Shown in pieces: positions 1 to 5,109 of a stretch of 5,319 bases of DNA (positions are counted from its first letter, which is position 1; the number at the start of each line of letters is the position of its first letter). The DNA is taken from NCBI GenBank assembly GCA_030037105.1, contig JASHRY010000003.1, positions 1-5,319 on the forward strand, given 5' to 3'. The translations under genes and the position numbers were made by a program. Source of the DNA: Xanthobacteraceae bacterium (GTDB lineage Bacteria > Pseudomonadota > Alphaproteobacteria > Rhizobiales > Xanthobacteraceae). The notes below the pieces were generated by a model. That model did not search any database, was not told where the DNA came from, and saw only the letters and a program-made list of their open reading frames with translations.

Positions 1-830
1 GCGTAGGTCGCCAGCGCGACCGGCGCATTGAAGATACCGGGCGCGCCGTTGACCGCAACCTTGCGCGCGAACGGATGCGGCGCCGAATCGGTGCCGAGAA
101 AAAACGCCGCCGCGCCCGAGGTCGCGGCTTGCCGCAACGCGGCGCGGTCCCGTGCCATCTTGACGACCGGCATGGCGTACATGAGCGGCTTGAGCCCGGC
201 GCCGAGCCAGTCGGTGCGCGTCAGCGTCAGGTGATGGGGCGTGATGGTGGCGCCGACCTGCGGAGCGGCACTGCGCACGAAATCGACGCCGTCCTTCGAG
301 GAGAGATGCTCGAGGACCATGCGCAGGCCGGGGAATTGCCGCACCCATTTCGACAGCCGGCGATCGATGAACGCCGCCTCGCGGTCGAAAATGTCGACAT
401 CGGCGGCGACCTCTTCGCCGTGCATAAGCAACGGCATGTCGATTCTCTCCATACGCTCCAGCACGGCCATGATTTTCCGATAGTCGGTGACGCCGGCCGC
501 CGAATTCGTCGTCGCGTTCGCCGGGTAAAGCTTGACGGCGGCGAATACGCCGGCGCGGTAGCCGCGCTCGACGTCATCGGGATCGGTGTCGTCGGTGAGG
601 TATGCGGTCATCAGCGGCTGGAAGCGCGATCCCTTGGGCAGCGCCGCCATGACGCGCTCGCGATAGGCGAGCGCGTCCGCCATGGTGCGCACCGGCGGCA
701 CCAAATTCGGCATCAGGATCGCGCGGCCGAAATATTGCGCCGTATACGGCAGCACCGCCTTAAGCATGGCGCCGTCGCGGACGTGCAGATGCCAGTCGTC
801 GGGACGGCGGATGGTGATGCGCGTGGTCAT
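1..830 (-). CDS. pyrC: Dihydroorotase, class II (homodimeric PyrC type), C-terminus cut off by the window edge
   Basis: Catalyses the reversible cyclisation of N-carbamoyl-L-aspartate to L-dihydroorotate, the third step of de novo pyrimidine synthesis, in the cytoplasm. The 276 visible residues align almost without gaps with E. coli PyrC (348 aa), so about 70 residues are missing beyond base 1. All expected binuclear zinc ligands are present: the HLH pair H14 and H16 in DWHLHVRDG, the carboxylated lysine K100 in AAVKLYPANATTNS, H137 in the LLMHGE motif, H175 in LEHLSSKD, and the catalytic D248 in FLGTDSAPH. The frame is open throughout, with no frameshift. ATG at 830 is chosen because the protein then begins seven residues before the conserved RRPDDWHLH, as in E. 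coli. No clear Shine-Dalgarno precedes it. An in-frame GTG at 863 would add 11 unconserved residues. It is transcribed away from the AI-2E gene, and no other pyr gene is visible. The identification is very secure. Confidence 0.96.
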   Translation of the reverse strand, partial: MTTRITIRRPDDWHLHVRDGAMLKAVLPYTAQYFGRAILMPNLVPPVRTMADALAYRERVMAALPKGSRFQPLMTAYLTDDTDPDDVERGYRAGVFAAVKLYPANATTNSAAGVTDYRKIMAVLERMERIDMPLLMHGEEVAADVDIFDREAAFIDRRLSKWVRQFPGLRMVLEHLSSKDGVDFVRSAAPQVGATITPHHLTLTRTDWLGAGLKPLMYAMPVVKMARDRAALRQAATSGAAAFFLGTDSAPHPFARKVAVNGAPGIFNAPVALATY

Positions 831-937
831 CGAAGCGGGTGTAAAAGCGCATCCACTAATCACCGAATTCGCAGTCAGGCAATGCCGCGCCGCCCGGCTC
901 GGCCGCCGACGCACGTCCCTCCCCTGAAAGAGGACCT

Positions 938-944
938 GGAGGAG
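938..944 (+). promoter_or_regulatory. Strong Shine-Dalgarno-like tract GGAGGAG with no conventional start at optimal distance
   Basis: GGAGGAG is a near-perfect match to the anti-Shine-Dalgarno sequence, yet it lies about 120 bases before the preferred AI-2E start. The nearest possible starts are TTG at 954, which reads a 16-codon frame ending at TGA 1002-1004, and GTG at 956, 11 bases after the tract. The GTG is in frame with the AI-2E protein and would extend it by 36 residues. Either possibility, or chance, is compatible with the sequence. Confidence 0.35.
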
Positions 945-1007
945 AGCTTAAGGTTGTGGGGTCACGGTCCTCGATTGCAACAATGGTTGGCTCTCGCGCG
1001 TTGATAA

Positions 1008-1043
1008 GGGCTCAACCCTGCGACCCGTTCGGGTTGGAGGCCC
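1008..1043 (+). other. Imperfect long hairpin in the leader of the AI-2E-family gene
   Basis: GGGCTCAACCC (1008-1018) faces GGGTTGGAGGCCC (1031-1043), whose exact partner would be GGGTTGAGCCC. All eleven left-arm bases can pair if two extra G residues bulge on the right. The loop is 12 bases. A competing local hairpin, CGACCC (1021-1026) with GGGTTG (1031-1036) over a GTTC tetraloop, reuses the same right arm. The stem ends 20 bases before ATG 1064. No T-run follows, so it does not look like an intrinsic terminator. Any regulatory role is inference. Confidence 0.4.
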
Positions 1044-1063
1044 GACAGCGAGAAGACGGCGCC

Positions 1064-2089
1064 ATGCAGATTGGCTATGTCGAGTTTTTGCGGCGGACGC
1101 TGCTTGTCGTCGCGGTCGCCGTCATTCCGATACTGATCTGGTATCTGTTCGGCGTCGTTCTCATGGCGTTCGGCGCCATCATCCTCGCCATGCTCGTGCG
1201 ATTGGGGGCGCAGCCGTTCATGCGCTGGCTTTCCGTGCCGGAACCGCTGGCGCTCGTCATATCCGGCCTTCTCATCCTCTTCATCATCGGCGGCGCGGGA
1301 TATCTCTTCGGCACCCGCATCGCCGACCAACTCCAGGACGTCGTGCAAAGGACCACGTCCGCCAGCGCGAGCATCGAGGCGCGCCTCAAAGGGTCGGAGT
1401 TCGGCAATTTCCTGTTGGGCCATATGTCCAGCACGAACTTTTCATTGACCGGCCTTCTCTCCGGTTTCCTGAAAATGGGATCGAGCTTCCTCGAAGCGGT
1501 GGTGATCATGGTGATCAGCGGCATCTATCTGGCGGCGCAACCGCGTCACTACCGCGATGGCCTGATCTGGCTGTTTCCGCCCCGAGCGCACGCCCGCGCC
1601 GCCGAAATCATCGACGGCATCGGCGAAGCGCTGCGGCTTTGGCTCCTCGGCCAACTTATGGAAATGATCCTGATCGGGGCGCTGTCGACATTCGCGGTTT
1701 GGCTCATCGGCGTGCCCTCGCCGCTGGCGCTCGGCTTGATTGCCGGCGTCGGCGAGTTCATTCCCTATCTCGGGCCGTTGCTCGCCGCGATTCCGGCGCT
1801 TTTGGTGGCCATGACCGCGGGCGCCGAGGCCACGTTGTGGACCGCCGTGGCCTATCTCGTCATCCACCAGATCGAAGGGAATCTCGTCGCTCCGCTGATC
1901 CAGCGCCGGATGGTGATGATTCCGCCGGCGGTGATGCTGCTCGGCATCGTGTCGATCACCTATCTGTTCGGAACGGTCGCGATCATATTTGCCGCGCCGC
2001 TCGTCGTCGTCATCTTCGCCGCCGTCAGCTTGCTTTACGTGCGCGACGCGCTCGGCGAGAAGACCGCGCTCACCCGCAAATTGCGGTGA
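1064..2089 (+). CDS. AI-2E family transporter (PF01594, YhhT/TqsA/PerM-like inner-membrane protein)
   Basis: A 341-residue polytopic inner-membrane protein. Hydrophobic segments lie at about 11-47 (two), 61-83, 139-158, 197-216, 219-250 (two), 257-270 and 285-325, fitting the roughly eight-helix family plan. A soluble, charged loop lies at about 84-138. Family hallmarks are the conserved core around GEFIPYLGPLLAAIPALL (230-247) and the LVAPLIQRRMVMIPPAVMLL stretch (274-293). E. coli TqsA has been described as an exporter of the signal autoinducer-2, and some relatives act as cation/proton antiporters. For most members the substrate is unknown, so no substrate is assigned here. ATG 1064 is chosen because it directly precedes a short amphipathic start and the first helix; AGAAG at 1051-1055 is a weak ribosome site. 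GTG 956 would add 36 residues rich in Arg with no family character. It stands alone, converging on tRNA-Pro. Confidence 0.9.
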   Translation: MQIGYVEFLRRTLLVVAVAVIPILIWYLFGVVLMAFGAIILAMLVRLGAQPFMRWLSVPEPLALVISGLLILFIIGGAGYLFGTRIADQLQDVVQRTTSASASIEARLKGSEFGNFLLGHMSSTNFSLTGLLSGFLKMGSSFLEAVVIMVISGIYLAAQPRHYRDGLIWLFPPRAHARAAEIIDGIGEALRLWLLGQLMEMILIGALSTFAVWLIGVPSPLALGLIAGVGEFIPYLGPLLAAIPALLVAMTAGAEATLWTAVAYLVIHQIEGNLVAPLIQRRMVMIPPAVMLLGIVSITYLFGTVAIIFAAPLVVVIFAAVSLLYVRDALGEKTALTRKLR

Positions 2090-2094
2090 CTCCA

Positions 2095-2114
2095 GTGCGG
2101 CCGCGGCGCCGCGC
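2095..2114 (+). terminator. Possible hairpin terminator after the AI-2E-family gene (no U-tract)
   Basis: Six bases after the stop codon, GTGCGGC (2095-2101) can pair with GCCGCGC (2108-2114): seven pairs, one of them G-U, over a six-base loop. The wobble pair exists only in the plus-strand RNA, so the fold favours the AI-2E transcript. No T-run follows. The GC-rich surroundings allow alternative stems, for example CGGC 2104-2107 with GCCG 2113-2116, so this is a weak call. Confidence 0.3.
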
Positions 2115-2219
2115 CGTTGCGCGATGTCGTCGGCGATCGAGCGGCTTTCTTGGAAATTTCCCGCGGCCATCCGATCACGGCATTGCGAAAGTTCAAGAAG
2201 CTGATATCGAAGCTTCATG

Positions 2220-2242
2220 CCTATCTCCAACCTAGAGATAGG
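2220..2242 (-). repeat. Perfect 8-bp inverted repeat just downstream of tRNA-Pro; candidate 3' processing or termination hairpin
   Basis: CCTATCTC (2220-2227) and GAGATAGG (2235-2242) are exact reverse complements separated by seven bases. On the minus strand the stem begins four bases after the encoded CCA end (2247). It could therefore stop transcription of the tRNA or protect the precursor end. No T-run follows it on the minus strand. On the plus strand two further wobble pairs (G2219-T2243, T2218-G2244) could extend it, so it might equally serve the converging AI-2E transcript. A protein-binding operator is another reading. Confidence 0.5.
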
Positions 2243-2246
2243 TGAA

Positions 2247-2323
2247 TGGTCGGAGTGGCAGGATTTGAACCTGCGACCCCCACGTCCCGAACGTGGTGCG
2301 CTACCAGACTGCGCTACACTCCG
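2247..2323 (-). tRNA. tRNA-Pro, anticodon CGG (reads CCG), CCA encoded
   Basis: All 77 bases fold as a standard cloverleaf: acceptor CGGAGTG (2317-2323) with CACTCCG (2251-2257), D stem GCGC/GCGC around a loop with GG, anticodon stem CCACG/CGTGG, a five-base variable region GGGTC, and T stem GCAGG/CCTGC with loop TTCAAAT. The anticodon loop is TTCGGGA (2285-2291), giving anticodon CGG at 2287-2289. Proline identity is supported by the C1-G72 pair, discriminator A73 (2250), G35 and G36, all used by bacterial prolyl-tRNA synthetase, and by close resemblance to E. coli tRNA-Pro(CGG). G37 is expected to be methylated by TrmD. The 3' CCA (2247-2249) is genome-encoded. CCG should be a heavily used codon in this GC-rich genome. 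All stems are intact, so the gene looks functional. Confidence 0.98.
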
Positions 2324-2336
2324 ACATGCGGCGGCG

Positions 2337-2365
2337 CTTATACAAGCGGCGTTGCGGGGCTGCAA
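2337..2365 (-). promoter_or_regulatory. Sigma-70-type promoter of tRNA-Pro
   Basis: Read on the minus strand: -35 TTGCAG (2360-2365), a spacer of exactly 17 bases, and -10 TATAAG (2337-2342). Four of six and five of six bases match the housekeeping consensus. Transcription would begin near 2330, leaving a 5' leader of about seven bases before the mature tRNA end at 2323, to be removed by RNase P. This promoter occupies the same short gap as the start signals of the divergent sua5 gene. Confidence 0.75.
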
Positions 2366-2396
2366 GCGCCGGACGTTGTCGATTATCTAAGCACGC

Positions 2397-2402
2397 GAGG
2401 AG
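2397..2402 (+). promoter_or_regulatory. Ribosome binding site fixing the sua5 start
   Basis: GAGGAG ends four bases before ATG 2407, slightly close but the only good Shine-Dalgarno nearby. It decides the start: in-frame starts further upstream, such as GTG 2293, would lie inside the tRNA gene. A possible -10 element TTATCT (2383-2388) overlaps the leader, but no convincing -35 accompanies it. Confidence 0.65.
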
Positions 2403-2406
2403 TTCA

Positions 2407-3396
2407 ATGACAGCCCCGCTGACGACGCGCGTTGCCAAGGCCGATGCGGCGTCGGTCGCGGGCGCGGCGCGCGTCCTTGCCGCCGGCGGCCTCGTCGCTT
2501 TTCCGACCGAGACTGTCTACGGCCTCGGCGCCGACGCGACCGACGGACAGGCGATCGCCCGCCTCTACGCGGCCAAGGGCCGGCCGGCATTCAATCCGCT
2601 TATTGCCCACGTCGTCGATCCCGAAGCGGCGCAAGCGCTCGCGCGCTTCGATGCCGCCGCGGCGCGCCTCGCCGCGGCGTTCTGGCCGGGGCCGCTCACC
2701 CTCGTTCTTCCCCGGGGGGCGACGTGTCCAGTCGCCGAGCTGGCGACCGCCGGCCTCGAGAGCATCGCCGTGCGCGTTCCCGACCACAAAGTGGCCCGCG
2801 CCATCCTGGCCGCCTTCGGCCAACCTGTGGTCGCGCCGTCGGCCAATCGTTCCGGCCATGTCTCGCCGACCACGGCGGCCCACGTGCTCGCCGATCTGGG
2901 CGGCCGCATCGATCTCATCATCGATGACGGCGCCACGCCGGTCGGCGTCGAGTCGACCATCGTCGCCTGTCTCGGCGAGCCGCTGCTGCTGCGGCCCGGC
3001 GGCCTGCCGCGGGCAGCAATCGAGCGCACGCTCGGGCGAAAGCTCGCCGCTCCATCGTCCGGGCTTGCCGGCGCCGACGCCCCCCCGCTCGCGCCGGGCA
3101 TGCTTGCCGCGCATTACGCGCCGCGCACGCCGCTGCGGCGCAATGCCCGTCGCGTCGAGGCGGGCGAAGCTTTGCTCGCTTTCGGCGCAACGCCGGTCGA
3201 GGGCGTCGAGCGCGCAAAGCGCGTGCTCAACCTCTCCAGGCGCGGCGATCTCATCGAGGCGGCGGCCAATCTGTTCTCGCACCTGCGCGCGCTCGACGCC
3301 GCAGAGGCAAGCGCGATCGCGGTCATGCCGATCCCCGGCGATGGTCTCGGCGAAGCTATCAACGATCGGCTGCGGCGGGCGGCAGGGCGGCGGTGA
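2407..3396 (+). CDS. L-threonylcarbamoyladenylate synthase, long Sua5 type (YrdC plus Sua5 domains)
   Basis: Makes threonylcarbamoyl-AMP from L-threonine, bicarbonate and ATP. The TsaBD(E) complex then transfers the threonylcarbamoyl group to A37 of tRNAs reading ANN codons, forming t6A. The protein has 329 residues, the length of Sua5 and not of the ~190-residue TsaC. The N-terminal YrdC domain (about 14-205) shows PTETVYGLG (33-41), the KGR signature with K57 and R59, PGPLTLVL (95-102), the SAN motif (S145, N147), ESTIV (182-186) and LLRPGG (194-199); these residues bind ATP, threonine and bicarbonate in the family. A linker of about 24 residues leads to the conserved PGMLAAHYAP (230-239), which closes over the active site in Sua5 structures, then the C-terminal Sua5 domain to 329. 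ATG 2407 follows GAGGAG. The flavoenzyme gene follows after 58 bases on the same strand, possibly in one transcript. The neighbouring tRNA-Pro is not a t6A substrate. Confidence 0.95.
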   Translation: MTAPLTTRVAKADAASVAGAARVLAAGGLVAFPTETVYGLGADATDGQAIARLYAAKGRPAFNPLIAHVVDPEAAQALARFDAAAARLAAAFWPGPLTLVLPRGATCPVAELATAGLESIAVRVPDHKVARAILAAFGQPVVAPSANRSGHVSPTTAAHVLADLGGRIDLIIDDGATPVGVESTIVACLGEPLLLRPGGLPRAAIERTLGRKLAAPSSGLAGADAPPLAPGMLAAHYAPRTPLRRNARRVEAGEALLAFGATPVEGVERAKRVLNLSRRGDLIEAAANLFSHLRALDAAEASAIAVMPIPGDGLGEAINDRLRRAAGRR

Positions 3397-3440
3397 GGCT
3401 TGTGGTAGTGTACGATCCGTGGAACGCCAAGACCCACCTG

Positions 3441-3455
3441 ATGGACGCACCGTAA
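3441..3455 (+). CDS. Four-codon mini-ORF overlapping the next start codon (TAATG)
   Basis: ATG GAC GCA CCG TAA encodes only M-D-A-P, and its stop codon shares one base with the ATG of the flavoenzyme gene (TAATG, 3453-3457). Such overlaps allow terminating ribosomes to restart. The flavoenzyme start has no strong Shine-Dalgarno of its own, the best being GGA at 3443-3445, and neither does the mini-ORF. Translation is unproven, and chance is the simplest alternative. Confidence 0.2.
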   Translation: MDAP

Positions 3456-4882
3456 TGCTCGACAAGTCTTCCGCCAATCTCGACCCGTCGCTGCTGGCGC
3501 GCTTCGCGGCCATCGTCGGCGAGAAGTACGCCATCACCGATCCGCCGATGCAGGCGCCCTATGTCGTCGAGATGCGCGACCGCTATCGCGGCCGCACGCC
3601 GATGGTGCTGCGGCCCCACTCCGTCGCCGAGGTGGCGCGGATTCTCAAGCTTGCCGACGAGACGGGAACGCCGATCGTGCCGCAGGGCGGCAATACCGGG
3701 CTCGTCGGCGGGCAAATTCCGCTCAACAACGAGATCGTGCTCTCGCTCAACCGGCTCGACCGCATCCGCGAGGTCGATCCGACCTCCAACACCATGACCT
3801 GCGAGGCCGGCGTCACTTTGCAGCGGGCGCGCGAAGCCGCCACCGCGGTCGACCGGCTCTATCCGCAATTGCTGCCGTCGGAAGGCACCTGCACCGTCGG
3901 CGGCAACCTTGCCACCAACGCCGGGGGCACCGCGGCGCTCGCCTATGGCAGCGCGCGCGCACACGCGCTCGGCATCGAGGTGGTGCTCGCCGACGGGCGC
4001 ATCCTCAACGACCTCAACAAGCTGAAGAAGGACAATACCGGTTACGATCTGAAGAACCTGTTCATCGGCGCTGAAGGAACGCTTGGCGTGATCACCGCGG
4101 CGGTGCTGCGCCTGCTGCCGCGGCCGCACGCGGTCGAGACCGCCTTCGTCGGCGTACCCTCGCCGGAGGCGGCGCTGCGGCTTCTCGACGTCGCCGCCGC
4201 CAGAGCCGCCGCCGGTGGCCTTACCAGCTTCGAACTGATGTCGCGCGCCGGCGTCGAAGTCGTATTGCGGCATGCGCCCGGCTGCCGCGATCCGCTGGCG
4301 GCGGCGCATCCCTGGTACGTGCTCGTCGAGCTCTCGGCGCAGGCCGCGCGCGGCCTGCGAGAGATAATGGAGGACATACTCAAAGAGGGTTGGCAGCGCC
4401 GGCTCATCGCCGACGCGACGATCGCCGACAGCCTGGAACAGGCAAAGGCGTTCTGGCGCATCCGCGACATGTTCGGCGAGGCGCAACGCTATGCCGGCGG
4501 CTCGATCAAGCACGACGTTTCGGTACCGCTCGCGGCGGTGCCTGCCTTCCTCAATGAGGCGGACGCTGCCGTCGCCGCGCTCATCCCCGGCGCGCAGCCG
4601 CTGCCCTTCGGCCATCTCGGCGACGGCAACATCCACTACAACGTGACGCAGCCGGTCGGCGCCGACAAGGCGGAGTTTCTCAAGCGCTGGAACGAGGTAA
4701 ACGCCGCCGTCTTCGCGGTGGTGAAGAGGTACGGCGGTTCGATCTCGGCCGAGCACGGCATCGGCGTGATGAAGCGCGACATTTTGCCCGCGGTGAAGGA
4801 TCCGGTCGCGCTTGATCTCATGCGCGGTCTCAAGCGCCTGCTCGATCCGAAAGGCATCCTCAATCCCGGCAAGGTGCTGTAG
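3455..4882 (+). CDS. FAD-binding 2-hydroxyacid dehydrogenase (GlcD/COG0277 family, closest in look to D-2-hydroxyglutarate dehydrogenase)
   Basis: A 475-residue cytoplasmic flavoenzyme of the vanillyl-alcohol-oxidase fold, expected to oxidise a D-2-hydroxyacid to the 2-oxoacid and pass electrons to a carrier such as quinone or an electron-transfer flavoprotein. The N-terminal FAD-binding half (PF01565, about 45-220) shows PQGGNTGLVGGQIP (76-89), GGNLATNAGG (149-158) and KDNTGYDLKNLFIGAEGTLG (192-211). The C-terminal FAD-oxidase half (PF02913) shows GSIKHDVSVP (349-358), the metal-site motif GHLGDGNIH (H387, H394), AEHGIG (E433, H434) and the ending LLDPKGILNPGKVL. These motifs resemble human D2HGDH more than glycolate oxidase GlcD, but the exact substrate (2-hydroxyglutarate, lactate or another acid) cannot be fixed. 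ATG 3455 gives the usual family length and a normal N-terminus. The frame stays open upstream through sua5, but that extension is out-of-phase GC-rich sequence. No convincing promoter lies in the 58-base gap, so co-transcription with sua5 is plausible. Confidence 0.9.
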   Translation: MLDKSSANLDPSLLARFAAIVGEKYAITDPPMQAPYVVEMRDRYRGRTPMVLRPHSVAEVARILKLADETGTPIVPQGGNTGLVGGQIPLNNEIVLSLNRLDRIREVDPTSNTMTCEAGVTLQRAREAATAVDRLYPQLLPSEGTCTVGGNLATNAGGTAALAYGSARAHALGIEVVLADGRILNDLNKLKKDNTGYDLKNLFIGAEGTLGVITAAVLRLLPRPHAVETAFVGVPSPEAALRLLDVAAARAAAGGLTSFELMSRAGVEVVLRHAPGCRDPLAAAHPWYVLVELSAQAARGLREIMEDILKEGWQRRLIADATIADSLEQAKAFWRIRDMFGEAQRYAGGSIKHDVSVPLAAVPAFLNEADAAVAALIPGAQPLPFGHLGDGNIHYNVTQPVGADKAEFLKRWNEVNAAVFAVVKRYGGSISAEHGIGVMKRDILPAVKDPVALDLMRGLKRLLDPKGILNPGKVL

Positions 4883-5109
4883 CGCGTCGGAGTCCGGAAT
4901 CCATAACCACCGTCCGTGAATACGCCGCGAAGCGCCCGGTCCACGGCGTCCACAAAATCGTGAAAACTGAGGAGGCCGCGCGCACTAATATCGCCGCATT
5001 TCATTCACCATTTTGTCCCGCGGCTTCGCTACGGTCTTGATTGAACCAAATCGACACGTGAGACTTTTCATGATCGGGCGCTCCCTGCCCGTCCCATCAG
5101 GTGTCAAAC
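4883..5109. other. Intergenic region between the flavoenzyme gene and the L,D-transpeptidase gene
   Basis: The left half contains a possible stem, ACGCCG (4922-4927) with CGGCGT (4944-4949), with a long 16-base loop and CCACAAAA after it; it is at best a weak terminator for the flavoenzyme gene. From about 4985 the sequence becomes clearly less GC-rich, as expected of a promoter zone for the transpeptidase. The best pair I can offer is TTGTCC (5013-5018), 17 bases, CTTGAT (5036-5041), a poor -10. A small hairpin CGGGC (5075-5079)/GCCCG (5087-5091) sits in the presumed leader. No gene is recognisable. Confidence 0.5.
5099..5103 (+). promoter_or_regulatory. Ribosome binding site of the L,D-transpeptidase gene
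   Basis: AGGTG matches the anti-Shine-Dalgarno core and ends six bases before ATG 5110. It argues against the in-frame GTG at 5101, which lies within the site itself and would add only three residues before the signal peptide. Confidence 0.6.

Larger units (their letters stand above)
831..1063. other. Divergent intergenic region between pyrC and the AI-2E-family gene
   Basis: This 233-base stretch must hold the start signals of both flanking genes. On the minus strand a weak pyrC promoter candidate is TTGCCT (877-882), 17 bases, then TTAGTG (854-859); the -10 match is poor. On the plus strand I found no pair with good hexamers and spacing. There are short TTG-rich stretches at 954-990 and a TGATAA at 1002-1007 without a matching -35. 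The right part holds a G/A-rich ribosome-binding-like tract and a hairpin, listed separately. No conserved coding frame or RNA gene is recognisable. Confidence 0.6.
2090..2246. other. Convergent intergenic region between the AI-2E-family gene and tRNA-Pro
   Basis: Transcripts from both sides must end here. The left part is very GC-rich and holds the hairpin near the AI-2E stop codon. The right part, from about 2150, is noticeably less GC-rich and ends in a perfect inverted repeat beside the tRNA. I see no coding frame with family character and no duplicate of the tRNA 3' end that would mark an integrated element. Confidence 0.6.

Noticed and set aside
75..1004. A 309-codon plus-strand frame across the pyrC region.
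   Set aside because: It is antisense to pyrC, whose zinc ligands and homology are unmistakable; the product is rich in Arg and His with no family resemblance.
2247..2264. The tRNA-Pro 3' end as an attachment site of an integrated element.
   Set aside because: No integrase gene, no second copy of the tRNA 3' end in the window, and the neighbouring genes are housekeeping in character and composition.
1442..2365. A 307-codon minus-strand frame across the AI-2E gene and tRNA-Pro.
   Set aside because: It runs through a tRNA gene and opposite a well-supported membrane protein, and has the charged, low-complexity composition of a shadow frame.
2247..3396. A functional link in which Sua5 modifies the adjacent tRNA.
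   Set aside because: t6A is made on A37 of tRNAs reading ANN codons; this tRNA reads CCG and has G37, so it cannot be a substrate.
2432..3454. The flavoenzyme frame stays open for about 341 codons upstream, across the whole of sua5, suggesting an 816-residue fusion.
   Set aside because: The upstream part is Arg/Ser/Pro-rich with no domain character and lies out of phase over the clearly recognisable Sua5 protein. It is a typical GC-rich shadow frame.
3359..4756. A 465-codon antisense frame opposite the flavoenzyme gene, and a 377-codon one opposite sua5 (2404-3537).
   Set aside because: Composition is Arg/Asp/Gly-rich and mirrors sense codons, with no motif or hydrophobic pattern. The sense genes are securely identified.
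4941..4952. Short direct repeat GTCCAC-GGC-GTCCAC near 4940-4952 as an operator or repeat array.
   Set aside because: Only two six-base copies with no further units; easily chance in this composition.
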